This document shows positions 18,348-26,857 of a stretch of 63,376 nucleotides of DNA, one piece after another. The stretch is from Pseudonocardia nigra. Its GTDB lineage: Bacteria > Actinomycetota > Actinomycetes > Mycobacteriales > Pseudonocardiaceae. Numbering within the stretch: position 1 is the first letter of the stretch; every line of letters begins with the position of its first letter. The stretch spans positions 1-63,376 of the forward strand of contig NZ_JAHKRK010000020.1 of NCBI RefSeq assembly GCF_019396355.1, written 5' to 3'. Both the position numbers and the translations under genes were made by a program. The notes beneath the pieces are model-generated. The model searched no databases. It had not been told where the DNA came from and saw only the letters and a list, made by a program, of their open reading frames with translations.

Positions 18348-18449
18348 GCGATCTACCGGCGGTAGCCCGCCCGCGACCGGGGTCTTCCGCGACCCCGGTC
18401 ACACTTCGTACCCTCGAAACGGACAGTCGGCGAGGGATCGGGGGCTCGT

Positions 18450-18875
18450 ATGCGGATCGCGGACCTGTTGCGGAACAAGGGCAGCGCCGTGGCGACGGTG
18501 GAACCGTCGGCCACGGTGGCGGACCTGATCGGAGCACTCGCCACCCACAACGTCGGCGCGATGCCGGTGGTGGACGACGACGTGCTGGTCGGGATCGTCT
18601 CCGAACGCGACGTCGTGCGCAGGCTGCACGACGGCGGATCGGGGCTCCTCGAGCTCACCGTCGCCGAGATCATGAGCTCGGACGTCACCACGTGCGAGCC
18701 GGGCGCCGACGTCACGGAGGTCGCCCGCACCATGACGGCGGGCCGGTTCCGGCATCTCCCGGTGGTGGACGACGGGCGGCTCGCCGGGATCGTCAGTATC
18801 GGCGACATCGTGAAGGCCCGGATCGACCAGCTGGAGTCCGAGCGCGAGCAGCTGCAGCACTACATCGCCGGCTGA
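18450..18875 (+). CDS. Two-CBS-domain protein
   Basis: A 141-residue stand-alone CBS pair. The first module contains GALATHNVGAMPVVDDDVLVGIVSERDVVR and the second contains MTAGRFRHLPVVDDGRLAGIVSIGDIVK. Both keep the GIVS-x-x-D adenosyl-binding pattern. Such pairs bind AMP, ATP or related ligands and regulate partners; none is evident next to it. The gene ends ten bases before a strong palindrome. Confidence 0.9.
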   Translation: MRIADLLRNKGSAVATVEPSATVADLIGALATHNVGAMPVVDDDVLVGIVSERDVVRRLHDGGSGLLELTVAEIMSSDVTTCEPGADVTEVARTMTAGRFRHLPVVDDGRLAGIVSIGDIVKARIDQLESEREQLQHYIAG

Positions 18876-18884
18876 CAAGAGCAC

Positions 18885-18931
18885 GCGAACGGCACTTTCG
18901 CACGACAAGTTCGTGCGAAAGTGCCGTTCGC
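18885..18931. terminator. 21-bp perfect palindrome, bidirectional terminator
   Basis: Arms 18885-18905 and 18911-18931 pair without mismatch around a 5-base loop. It lies between the convergent CBS and acyl-CoA dehydrogenase genes, ending five bases before the latter's stop, so it can terminate both. It belongs to the CGAACGGCA palindrome family. Confidence 0.8.
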
Positions 18932-18935
18932 GCCG

Positions 18936-20780
18936 TCAGAACGCCGCTTCGGGCAGCTCCATGAGGCTGTTGTCCGCCGCCTCCACCACCGCGCGCTGGG
19001 CCGACAGCTGCGGCAGCACGGTCTTGGCGAAGAACCGCGCCGCGCCGACCTTGCCCTCGTAGAAGGCCTGGTCCTTCGTGGAGACCTCGCCGCCGAGCGC
19101 GGTGAGCGCCACCTCGGCCTGGCGCAGCAGCAGCCACCCGACGAGTAGGTCGCCCACGCCCATGAGCAGGCGCACGGTGTGCTGCCCGACCTTGTACATG
19201 TTCGACGGGTCCTCGGCCGACGCCATCAGGTAGCCGGTGAGCGTGCCGAGCATGCCCTGCACGTCGGCGAGCGCGGTGGCGAGCAGTGCGCGCTCCTCCT
19301 TCAGCCTGCCGTTGCCGGACTCCGCGTCGAGGAACGCCTGGATCTCCCCCGCGACCTGCATCAGCGCCTGACCGTTGTCCCGCACGATCTTGCGGAACAG
19401 GAAGTCGAGCGACTGGATCGCGGTGGTGCCCTCGTAGAGGGAGTCGATCTTGGCATCGCGGATGTACTGCTCGATCGGGTAGTCCTGCAGGTAGCCCGAA
19501 CCGCCGAGGGTCTGCAGCGACAGCAGCAGCTGCTCGCTGGCCCGCTCCGAGCCGACCCCCTTGACGATCGGCAGGAGCAGGTCGTTGACGCGCTCGGCGA
19601 GCGAGGTGTCCTCGCCCGCGGCCTGGCCCGCGCGGATCCGGTCCTGCCAGGTGGCGGCGTAGGTGTAGACCGCGCGCAACCCCTCGGCGTAGGCCTTCTG
19701 CAGCATGAGGATGCGACGGACGTCCGGGTGGTGGGTGATCGTGACGCGGGGCGCGGTCTTGTCGAGCATCTTCGGCAGGTCGGCGCCCTGCACGCGCTCC
19801 TTGGCGTACTCCAGCGCCGCGAGGTAACCGGCGGAGAGCGTGCCGATGGCCTTGGTGCCCACCATCATCCGCGCGTACTCGATCACCTCGAACATCTGCG
19901 CGATGCCGTTGTGCACCTCGCCGAGCAGCCAGCCGACCGCGGGCTTCCCGTGCGTCCCGAACGTCAGCTCACAGGTGGTGGAGGCCTTCAGGCCCATCTT
20001 GTGCTCGACGTTCGTGACGAAGGCGCCGTTGCGCTCACCGGGCTCGCCGGTCTCCGGGTCGAAGTGGAACTTCGGCACCAGGAACAGCGACAGGCCCTTC
20101 GTGCCCGGCCTGGGCTCCAGTCCGGGGCCCTCGGGCCGGGCGAGCACGAGGTGCAGGATGTTCTCGGTCATGTCCTGCTCGGCCGAGGTGATGAAGCGCT
20201 TGACGCCCTCGACGTGCCATGTGCCGTCGGGCTGCCGGATCGCCTTGGTGCGACCCGCGCCCACGTCGGAGCCCGCGTCGGGCTCGGTGAGCACCATCGT
20301 GGCGCCCCACCCACGGTCGATCATGAGCTCGGCCCAGCGCTTCTGCTCGTCGGTACCGTTGCGGTGTACGACGGCGGCGAAGTTCGGGCCGGCCATGTAC
20401 ATGAACGCCGCGGGGTTCGAGCCGAGGATGAGCTCCGCCGCCGCCCACTGGACGGTGGGCGGGATGCCGTACCCGCCGAGCTCGGCCGGCAGGCCCAGCC
20501 GCCACCACTCGCCGTCCCACAGCACCTTGTAGGCGTCCTTGAGCGACTGCGGCAGCGTCACCGAGTGCGTGGCGGGGTCGAAGACCGGGGGGTTGCGGTC
20601 GGCGTCGACGAAGGACGCGGCGAGCGGTCCGGTCGCGACGCTGTTGAGCTCGCCGAGCACGCCCTTGACCGTGTCCATGTCGACCCCGTCGAACGGGGCG
20701 GACCCCAGCCGGTCCTGGACGCGGAACACCTCGAAGAGGTTGAACTCGAGGTCGCGCAGGTTGCTCCTGAAGTGCCCCAT
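18936..20780 (-). CDS. fadE5: FadE5-like acyl-CoA dehydrogenase with C-terminal extension
   Basis: A 614-residue flavoprotein that introduces the trans-2 double bond into acyl-CoA in beta-oxidation. The N-terminus ([18 protein letters not shown]) and length match mycobacterial FadE5 (about 611 residues). Visible motifs include [10 protein letters not shown] (FAD/substrate region), [12 protein letters not shown], and the [10 protein letters not shown] motif carrying the catalytic glutamate. The extra C-terminal domain is typical of long-chain broad-range enzymes. GAGGAGTGACG precedes the ATG. Two operator-like sites lie 31-68 bases upstream. The fadIJ partners usual in some actinobacteria are not adjacent. 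Confidence 0.88.
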   Translation of the reverse strand: MGHFRSNLRDLEFNLFEVFRVQDRLGSAPFDGVDMDTVKGVLGELNSVATGPLAASFVDADRNPPVFDPATHSVTLPQSLKDAYKVLWDGEWWRLGLPAELGGYGIPPTVQWAAAELILGSNPAAFMYMAGPNFAAVVHRNGTDEQKRWAELMIDRGWGATMVLTEPDAGSDVGAGRTKAIRQPDGTWHVEGVKRFITSAEQDMTENILHLVLARPEGPGLEPRPGTKGLSLFLVPKFHFDPETGEPGERNGAFVTNVEHKMGLKASTTCELTFGTHGKPAVGWLLGEVHNGIAQMFEVIEYARMMVGTKAIGTLSAGYLAALEYAKERVQGADLPKMLDKTAPRVTITHHPDVRRILMLQKAYAEGLRAVYTYAATWQDRIRAGQAAGEDTSLAERVNDLLLPIVKGVGSERASEQLLLSLQTLGGSGYLQDYPIEQYIRDAKIDSLYEGTTAIQSLDFLFRKIVRDNGQALMQVAGEIQAFLDAESGNGRLKEERALLATALADVQGMLGTLTGYLMASAEDPSNMYKVGQHTVRLLMGVGDLLVGWLLLRQAEVALTALGGEVSTKDQAFYEGKVGAARFFAKTVLPQLSAQRAVVEAADNSLMELPEAAF

Positions 20781-20810
20781 ACCCCGTCACTCCTCATCAT
20801 GGGCGCCGTC

Positions 20811-20848
20811 TACTCCTCGGTAACCCACAGCGTATTACTCATGGGTAA
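20811..20848. promoter_or_regulatory. Tandem operator-like sites upstream of the fadE5-like gene
   Basis: TACTCCTCGGTAA (20811-20823) and TACTCATGGGTAA (20836-20848) match in 11 of 13 positions and are 25 bases apart. The second, with one extra T (TTACTCATGGGTAA), is close to palindromic. Their placement just upstream of the dehydrogenase start suggests a TetR-type fatty-acid regulator binding site. The regulator gene is not in view. Confidence 0.5.
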
Positions 20849-20999
20849 CAACGACAAGCAGCGGGCCCTCCCCGCCCGGTGGGCCTCGGACGGGCGACAC
20901 CTCATCGGGGTGTGCGGTTTGTGCGTCGTCAATCGGTGCCGCATCGTCGTGATCACCGACAGCGAGGTGGTGCGGATCGAGGCGGCAGGAGGGCGGCGC

Positions 21000-22025
21000 G
21001 TGGAACGAGAGGGCGTGTCGCGACGCAGGGTCCTGCTCGGCGGGCTCGCGGTGGCCGGCACGGTGACGGGCACGATCGGCGCGGGCCGGGCGACGGCGGT
21101 GCCGTCCCCACCGATAATCGGCACCAGCGGATGGGGGGCTCGTCCGAACAGCGCGATCGTGCCCGTCTGGAACCAGCGTCCCATCAAGATCATCGTGCAT
21201 CACACGGCGACGCCGAACCAGGCCGACTTCAGCCGCGCCGCCGCCGACACCCTCGCCCGCGCCATCCAGAATTTCCACATGGACCGCCGCGGATGGATCG
21301 ACACGGGCCAGCACTTCACGATCAGCCGGGGCGGTTTCGTCCTGGAGGGCAGGCACCGCAGCCTCGAGGTGCTGCGGATCGGCAGGCAGCAGGTCGAGGG
21401 TGCGCACACCACCGGGCAGAACATCGTGGCGGTGGGCATCGAGAACGAGGGCATCTACACCGTCGAGCGGCCGCCCGGCGAGCTGTGGAACCGGCTGCGC
21501 GAGCTGTGTGCCTACATCTGCCAGCAGTACGCGATCCGGCCGACCGAGATCTTCGGCCACCGCGACTTCAAGGACACCGCGTGCCCCGGTGACGTGCTGT
21601 ACGGGATGCTCCCGCAGCTGCGCGCCGAGGTGGCGGGCTTGCTCGGCCAGCACCTGTCGCGCGACGCGGCGGTGCAGGCGTCCTGGCCACTGCTGCGCAT
21701 CGCCGACCGCGGCGCCGCCGTGCGCGCCGCCCAGCACCTGCTGCGGGCGGCCGGCCTGCGGATCGTGGACGCCAGCGGGGAGTTCGACCGCACGACCGCC
21801 GACGCCGTACGGCAGTTCCAGACCGAGCAGGGCACGGAGGAGGTCAACGGGATGATCGGCGGCGAGTCGTGGCCGCTGCTCGTGCGCGTGGTGCGTCCCG
21901 ACGACGACGGCGAGGCCGCCCTGGCCGTGCAGGCGCTGACGAGCGGCGGCGGCCTGGAGGCCCCGACGATGCTCGGTGTGGAGGAGTGGAAGCAGCTCCT
22001 GAGCCACACCACCACCAGCCCGTAG
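21000..22025 (+). CDS. Tat-exported peptidoglycan amidase (PGRP/amidase_2) with PG-binding domain
   Basis: A 341-residue protein. The GTG at 21000 follows AGGAGGGCGG and gives a Tat signal (SRRRVLLGG at 7-15, then a hydrophobic core ending TAVA). The amidase_2/PGRP domain (about 40-205) shows the zinc-ligand region KIIVHHTATPN (H67) and the later FGHRDFKDTACPGD segment with the conserved Cys. A peptidoglycan_binding_1 repeat follows (about 235-285, RAAQHLLRAAGLRIVDASGEF). It should cleave the N-acetylmuramoyl-L-alanine bond outside the membrane after folding in the cytoplasm. Confidence 0.9.
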   Translation: MEREGVSRRRVLLGGLAVAGTVTGTIGAGRATAVPSPPIIGTSGWGARPNSAIVPVWNQRPIKIIVHHTATPNQADFSRAAADTLARAIQNFHMDRRGWIDTGQHFTISRGGFVLEGRHRSLEVLRIGRQQVEGAHTTGQNIVAVGIENEGIYTVERPPGELWNRLRELCAYICQQYAIRPTEIFGHRDFKDTACPGDVLYGMLPQLRAEVAGLLGQHLSRDAAVQASWPLLRIADRGAAVRAAQHLLRAAGLRIVDASGEFDRTTADAVRQFQTEQGTEEVNGMIGGESWPLLVRVVRPDDDGEAALAVQALTSGGGLEAPTMLGVEEWKQLLSHTTTSP

Positions 22026-22028
22026 CCC

Positions 22029-22218
22029 CGCGAGTCGCCCGCCCCCGACACGTGAGTCGCCCGGTTTGACGCGCGAGCCGCCGACTCCCGCCGCGCGAGT
22101 CGCCCGATCCGGACGGCGCGGGCCCGCTCGATGTCGAGACTGGCGGCTCGAAGCCCCAGAGCGGGCAACTCGCCGGTCGGAACCAGGCGACTCGCGTGCG
22201 GAAGTCGGGCGACTCGCG
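22029..22218. repeat. 22-bp-period array of CGCGAGTCGCCCG, four direct and three inverted copies
   Basis: Four direct copies of CGCGAGTCGCCCG or close variants start at 22029, 22051, 22072 and 22094. Three inverted copies lie at about 22162, 22185 and 22206. All intervals are 21-23 bases, and the centre of symmetry is near 22122. The array fills the gap between the convergent amidase and cytidylyltransferase genes. As RNA it could fold into one long irregular hairpin; as DNA it offers regularly phased sites. Confidence 0.75.
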
Positions 22219-22236
22219 GGACTGTGGCGCGGGGTT

Positions 22237-23058
22237 TTACCAGGTGCGGGTGTCGTCGTCCCAGAGTTTCCAGGCCGCGTTGCCGGCGTCCCAGAGCTCG
22301 TTGAGGGCCTGGTAGTCCTTGTAGGTGTCCATCGCGGCCCAGAAGCCCTCGTGCTTGTTCACGGTGAGCTGCTGGTCGCGGGCGAGCTGCTGCAGCGGTT
22401 CGGCCTCGAGGAACAGGCCCTCGGAGTCGTCGAGGTAGTCGTCGAGGAAGGAGCGGTCGAACATGAAGTACCCGCCGCTCACCCAGCCGGTGACCTGCGT
22501 CGGCTTCTCGTTGAACTCGGCCACGAGGTCGCCGTCGACGTTCATCTCGCCGAACTTCGAGGTCGGGTGCACGCCGGTGACGGTGCCGACCCGGCCGCCG
22601 GCCTGGTGGACCTTCACGAGGTTCTCGATGTCCACGGCGCTGACGCCGTCGCCGTAGGTCATCATGAAGTGCGGGGTGTCGATGTAGTCGCGGATGCGGC
22701 GCAGGCGCGCGCCGGTGCCGGCGTTCAGGCCGGTCTCCGCGAAGGTGATCTCCCAGTTCTCGTCGGCGACGCCGTTGCGGAACCGCGGCTGGTGGTCACC
22801 CTCCGACAGTGACAGCGTGAAGTCCGACATGTGGGAGCGGTAGTCCAGGAAGAACTGCTTGATCTCCCAGCCCTTATAGCCCAGGCAGAGGATGAACCGT
22901 CGGTAGCCGTAGTGGCTGTAGAGCTTCATGATGTGCCAGAGGATGGGGCGGCCACCGATGTCGACCATGCCCTTGGGCAGCCGCTCGCTGACCTCGCGGA
23001 TGCGCGTGCCCTGGCCTCCGCAGAGGATGACCACGGGCGTGTCGTGTTGTGCGTCCAT
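22237..23058 (-). CDS. rfbF: Glucose-1-phosphate cytidylyltransferase (RfbF-like)
   Basis: A 273-residue sugar nucleotidyltransferase. LCGGQGTRIREVSERLPKGM (about 12-31) is the nucleotide-binding signature. MMTYGDGVSAVD and FGEMNVDGDLVAEFNEKP follow the RfbF/CDP-glucose pyrophosphorylase pattern, and the C-terminus fits (EGFWAAMDTYKDYQALNELW). It would make CDP-glucose from CTP and glucose-1-phosphate. The usual downstream CDP-glucose dehydratase is absent here. Its ATG overlaps the stop of the upstream cytidylyltransferase by one base. Confidence 0.85.
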   Translation of the reverse strand: MDAQHDTPVVILCGGQGTRIREVSERLPKGMVDIGGRPILWHIMKLYSHYGYRRFILCLGYKGWEIKQFFLDYRSHMSDFTLSLSEGDHQPRFRNGVADENWEITFAETGLNAGTGARLRRIRDYIDTPHFMMTYGDGVSAVDIENLVKVHQAGGRVGTVTGVHPTSKFGEMNVDGDLVAEFNEKPTQVTGWVSGGYFMFDRSFLDDYLDDSEGLFLEAEPLQQLARDQQLTVNKHEGFWAAMDTYKDYQALNELWDAGNAAWKLWDDDTRTW

Positions 23059-23801
23059 CAGGAAGCGGGTCCCTCCGCTGTATCAGGTGCGCCACCGTCC
23101 GTGATCGATGCAGTGGCGTGAACATTCCCATTTGGTAGTGCAGATCGGACCGGATCGGCAAATCGTCCGGACGTGAGCCTCTGCACGACGCCGAGTTCTG
23201 CGGCCGTGGTGACGTGCAGATTGTCGGGTTCGCCCGGAACGACGTCGATGCGGTGGCCCAGCGCGACGAGCAGGCTCGAATTGTCGACCGGCCGGGGGCG
23301 GTCCGCGTGTGCGGCCCGCAGTACCGGTACCCGGAAGGCCTGGGGCGACTGGGTGAGCACCAGTTCGTCCTTCGGCACGGTCTCGACCGCGCGGCCCTGT
23401 CGCACGCGCTGGACGACCTCCAGGATCGGCATTACGGGCACCGCTCCGTCGGCACCGGCCCGGACGGCGGCCACCACCGCGCGGAACAGGTCGTCGGACG
23501 CGAGTGGGTGCGCCGGGTCGGCGACGACGGCGATCGCGGCGTCGGACGGCAGGGTCGCGAGCCCGGCGCGCAGCGACTCGGACTGGTGGTCGCCGCCCTC
23601 GGCCAGCGCGTCGACGGGTTCGCCGTCCCAGTTCCGGCCCGGGGGCAGGACCAGGGTGACGCCGTCGCACGTGCGCCGGGCGGCCGCGACCGTGCGGTCG
23701 ACCATCCGGAGGCCGCCGACCCGCTCGAACTGCTTCGGCCGATCGCCGAACCGCCGGGACACGCCCCCGGCAAGCACGATCGCCCACACGGGCCCGTCCA
23801 T
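23058..23801 (-). CDS. IspD/TarI-like cytidylyltransferase, divergent
   Basis: A 247-residue IspD-fold protein starting at the ATG at 23801 after GGGGAGGCG. LAGGVSRRFGDRPKQFE (10-26) is the CTP-binding loop, and PGEPDNLHVTTAAEL near the C-terminus is the IspD family end motif. The central HDAxRP motif of true IspD/TarI is replaced by VADPAHPLAS, so the substrate is probably not methylerythritol phosphate. A polyol-phosphate or sugar-phosphate is likelier, given translational coupling to the RfbF-like gene. Specificity is inference. Confidence 0.75.
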   Translation of the reverse strand: MDGPVWAIVLAGGVSRRFGDRPKQFERVGGLRMVDRTVAAARRTCDGVTLVLPPGRNWDGEPVDALAEGGDHQSESLRAGLATLPSDAAIAVVADPAHPLASDDLFRAVVAAVRAGADGAVPVMPILEVVQRVRQGRAVETVPKDELVLTQSPQAFRVPVLRAAHADRPRPVDNSSLLVALGHRIDVVPGEPDNLHVTTAAELGVVQRLTSGRFADPVRSALPNGNVHATASITDGGAPDTAEGPAS

Positions 23802-23956
23802 CGCCTCCCCCAGCGTCACCGGTCGCCGATGCATCGTCCCACCGGGCCCCGAACGGGTGACGGGCACCCTCGCTCCTCGCGACCGTCCCTGCATGTGACC
23901 GCCGTCACCGTGAGTACGCTCGGCGAGGTCCGTCGGAGACCGAGCGGGGGTAGCTG

Positions 23957-26629
23957 GTGTCCACCCGAACGCAGCCTGCGCCCGGGGCCCGGGCGCAGGA
24001 CGCGGTCGTGTCCGGATCGCCGGTGGCCCGCAGGCTCGTGCGCGACGTCCTCGCGGGCGCGCCGAGCGCCCGGCGGGTCGACGTGATCGGCGCGGGTGGC
24101 CACGGCAAGACCGTGTTGCTCGACGCGTTGGCCGCGGTGTTCCGGGACAGCGGCGTCGTCGTGCGCCGGGACGTCCCCGCGGCCGGAGAGGTCCTCGCCG
24201 CCGACGAGGCGCTGCTCGTGGACGACGCCCACCGGTTGGCCCCCGCGGAGCTGGAGCGGCTCGCGGCGCTGGCCGCCGACCCGCACGGATACCTGGTCGT
24301 GGCGCATCGGCCGTGGCCGCGCCCAATGGGTACGGCCGCGCTCGGCGCCGTGCTGGCGCAGGCCCGGCCACCGGTGGTGCTCGACGCCCTCGACCGCGCC
24401 GGGGTGGCCGCCAGGGCGGCCGTCCTGCTCGGGGCGCGCGACGACCGTCCGCCCGCCGACCTGGTCGAGCTGGTGCACACGCAGACGGCGGGCCTGCCCG
24501 CACTGGTCGACCGGCTGCTCGCGGCGCTCGTCGAGCGGGCCGCGCCGGACCACGCCCGCCACGCCCTGCCCGAGCGGCCACCGCCGGAGCTGCTCGCGCA
24601 GCTCGGCTACCTGGTGCAGGGGGTGGGCCCCGGCGTGCGCGGGCTGCTCCTGGCCCGCGCGCTGGGTGCGCCGCTGGAGGCGGAGGTGCTCGTCCCGCTG
24701 CTCGGGCTCGGCGACGGCGACGCGGCCGCCGAGCTCGACGAGCTGCTGGAGGCGGCCAGGGCGGCGGGTCTGCTGACGGCGGACGGCCTCGCGGTGCCGT
24801 TGGTCTCGGCCGCGGTCCTCGCGCGCACGCCACCCGCGGCCCGCCAGGAGATGCGCCGCGCGTTCGCGGAGATCGAGCTGGGCCGCGGCGGCAACGTCCT
24901 CACCGCGGCCCGCGGGCTGCTGGGCACCGGCGCGAGCGGCGCCCGCGTGGCGGCGGTGTTCACCGCGGCCGCCGACGAGGCGCTGCGCACCGGGAGCCCC
25001 GCCGCCGCCGAACTGCTCGACGCGGCCGTGCGCGCCGGCACGCCCGCGCTCGAGCTCGCCGCCCGCCGGGCCGAGGCCGCCGTGCTCGACGGCGACCTCG
25101 ACACCGCTCTCACCCAGGCCGACCAGGTGCTGGCCGCCGCCGACCAGGTATCCGTACCGGACGCGGTGCGGGCCGGCACCGTCGCCGCCGCGGTGCTCGC
25201 CCGCCGCGGCATGCTCGCCCGCAGCGCCGAGCTGTACCGGTGGATGGGCTCGGCGTCGATGGGCCGGGCCGCGGTGCTCGCGGTGCCCGCGCTGATCGGC
25301 GCCGGCGCCCTCGACGAGGCGCGGGAGGTGCTGCACGGCCCGCCGGTGCCCGCCGGCGCGCCCCCGCGCCCGCCGACGCTCCTGGCCGGGGCCGAGGAGC
25401 TGATGGCCCAGGGCGTCTACGACTCGGTGGCCGGCTCGCCCACCGCGGCGCTGTCCCAGCTGACGCGCGCCGCCGCGCTGCTGGAGTCGTCGCACCGCGC
25501 TGCGCTGCTGCCCGACACACCCGCCGCGCTGGCGGCGCTCGTCGCCGTCCACTGCGGGGAGCTCGACGTCGCGCAGTCGGTGCTGGAGCGGGCGGTGCGG
25601 GTGCGGCTCGGGGGTCGGCCCGCCGCCACCCGGCACCGCCTGCTGCTCGGGTGGATCGCCCTGTTCCGCGGCGCCACCGGGGCGGCGCGTGCTGCGCTGG
25701 CCGCGGCGTCGCCGCCCGGGGCGGAGCTGGAACCGCGCGACGAGTTCCTCGCCGCCGCCCTCGAGGTGGCGCTGGCCCGCCGCGGGAGCGACCTCGCGGC
25801 GCTGATGCCGGCGTGGGGCCGCGCGCGGGAGGCGATCGTCCGGCACCCGGTGGACCTGTTCGTGCTCCAGCAGCTCGGGGAGCTGTCGATCGCGGCCACG
25901 CGGCTGCGCGAGTCGAGCTGGGTGCGCCCGCACCTCGACGAGGCGGGCGCGCTGCTCGCCCGCCTGGGCGATCCGGCCCTGTGGGCCGCCCCGCTGCACT
26001 GGTCGTCGCTGCAGGCCGCGATCCTCGCCGAGCGCCGCGACGACGCGCAGCGGCACGCCGTGGCACTGGAGGCGGCGGCCGACGGCACCCGCTACACCGC
26101 GGCGCTGGCGGCGGCCGCACCGCACTGGGTGCGCATGCTCGACGCCGACGTCGACGCCCCGGCCGTCGAGGCGGCGGCCCGGGGCCTGCACGGCGTCGGC
26201 CTGGCCTGGGAGGGCGGCAAGCTCGCCGGGCAGGCGGCGATCCGCACCCGCGACCGCAAGGCGATGAGCACACTGCTCGCGTGCGCGCGGGCATTGCAGA
26301 GCAGCGGCCCACGGCAGGTCGCCGCCGAACCCCCCGCCGACACCGGCACCGACACCAGCCCCACCGGAATCCCGGTCACCCCGCTCCCGGTCGCCCCGGA
26401 GGCCGACTGCGCGAGCGACGGGGAGGGCCCGCTGAGCGGTCGGGAGCGCGAGGTCGCCGCACTGGTGCTGGAGGGGCTCACCTACAAGCAGATCGGCGAG
26501 CGGCTGTTCATCTCCGCGAAGACCGTGGAGCACCACGTGGCGCGGATGCGGCAGCGGCTCGGCTCCGGCAGCCGGGGCGAGCTGTTCGCGCACCTGCGCC
26601 AGATCGTGGGCGGCCCGAGCGACGCCTGA
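23957..26629 (+). CDS. IniR-like LuxR-family regulator with N-terminal ATPase
   Basis: An 890-residue cytoplasmic regulator. It has Walker A GAGGHGKT (45-52), Walker B ALLVDDAH, a long helical TPR-like middle, and a C-terminal LuxR helix-turn-helix starting at about 826 (LSGREREVAALVLEGLTYKQIG and TVEHHVARMRQRL). Size and architecture match IniR, which activates iniBAC in mycobacteria. Its location 2.7 kb from the iniC/iniA/iniB-like genes supports that identity. The GTG at 23957 follows GGGGGTAGCTG. The likely targets are the promoters upstream of the iniB-like genes. The identification rests on architecture plus neighbourhood. Confidence 0.75.
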   Translation: MSTRTQPAPGARAQDAVVSGSPVARRLVRDVLAGAPSARRVDVIGAGGHGKTVLLDALAAVFRDSGVVVRRDVPAAGEVLAADEALLVDDAHRLAPAELERLAALAADPHGYLVVAHRPWPRPMGTAALGAVLAQARPPVVLDALDRAGVAARAAVLLGARDDRPPADLVELVHTQTAGLPALVDRLLAALVERAAPDHARHALPERPPPELLAQLGYLVQGVGPGVRGLLLARALGAPLEAEVLVPLLGLGDGDAAAELDELLEAARAAGLLTADGLAVPLVSAAVLARTPPAARQEMRRAFAEIELGRGGNVLTAARGLLGTGASGARVAAVFTAAADEALRTGSPAAAELLDAAVRAGTPALELAARRAEAAVLDGDLDTALTQADQVLAAADQVSVPDAVRAGTVAAAVLARRGMLARSAELYRWMGSASMGRAAVLAVPALIGAGALDEAREVLHGPPVPAGAPPRPPTLLAGAEELMAQGVYDSVAGSPTAALSQLTRAAALLESSHRAALLPDTPAALAALVAVHCGELDVAQSVLERAVRVRLGGRPAATRHRLLLGWIALFRGATGAARAALAAASPPGAELEPRDEFLAAALEVALARRGSDLAALMPAWGRAREAIVRHPVDLFVLQQLGELSIAATRLRESSWVRPHLDEAGALLARLGDPALWAAPLHWSSLQAAILAERRDDAQRHAVALEAAADGTRYTAALAAAAPHWVRMLDADVDAPAVEAAARGLHGVGLAWEGGKLAGQAAIRTRDRKAMSTLLACARALQSSGPRQVAAEPPADTGTDTSPTGIPVTPLPVAPEADCASDGEGPLSGREREVAALVLEGLTYKQIGERLFISAKTVEHHVARMRQRLGSGSRGELFAHLRQIVGGPSDA

Positions 26630-26673
26630 ACCCGCCCTGTCCTCGCCCGCTGCCCGGAGGTGGCCCGCGGACC

Positions 26674-26723
26674 GTCAGGAAAGCCACGTTCCTGAGGCTG
26701 AACAGGAACGTGGCTTTCCTGAC
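26674..26723. terminator. 21-bp perfect palindrome after the IniR-like gene
   Basis: Arms 26674-26694 and 26703-26723 pair perfectly with an 8-base loop and share the GTCAGGAAAGCCACGTT arm with 8833-8885. It lies 45 bases after the regulator stop and probably terminates it before the helicase gene. Confidence 0.75.
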
Positions 26724-26857
26724 ACGGGACGGGTGCACTCCTGCGATTCACCTGATGTGGCTTTGCGCAGCGATAGGCGGAAAAGTTATTCTGATGAGTG
26801 CGATCAGACAATGAATCCGTAACTCTACAACTTAATAATAGCATGGGTGGGGAGAGC

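Noticed and set aside
22029..22218. Replication or plasmid iterons in the 22-bp array
   Set aside because: The period fits iterons, but there is no rep gene, dnaA boxes or AT-rich region nearby; kept only as a repeat array.
26760..26857. Rifamycin-associated element before helD
   Set aside because: The region is AT-rich with a short CTGAT/ATCAG dyad, but the known element sequence is not present.
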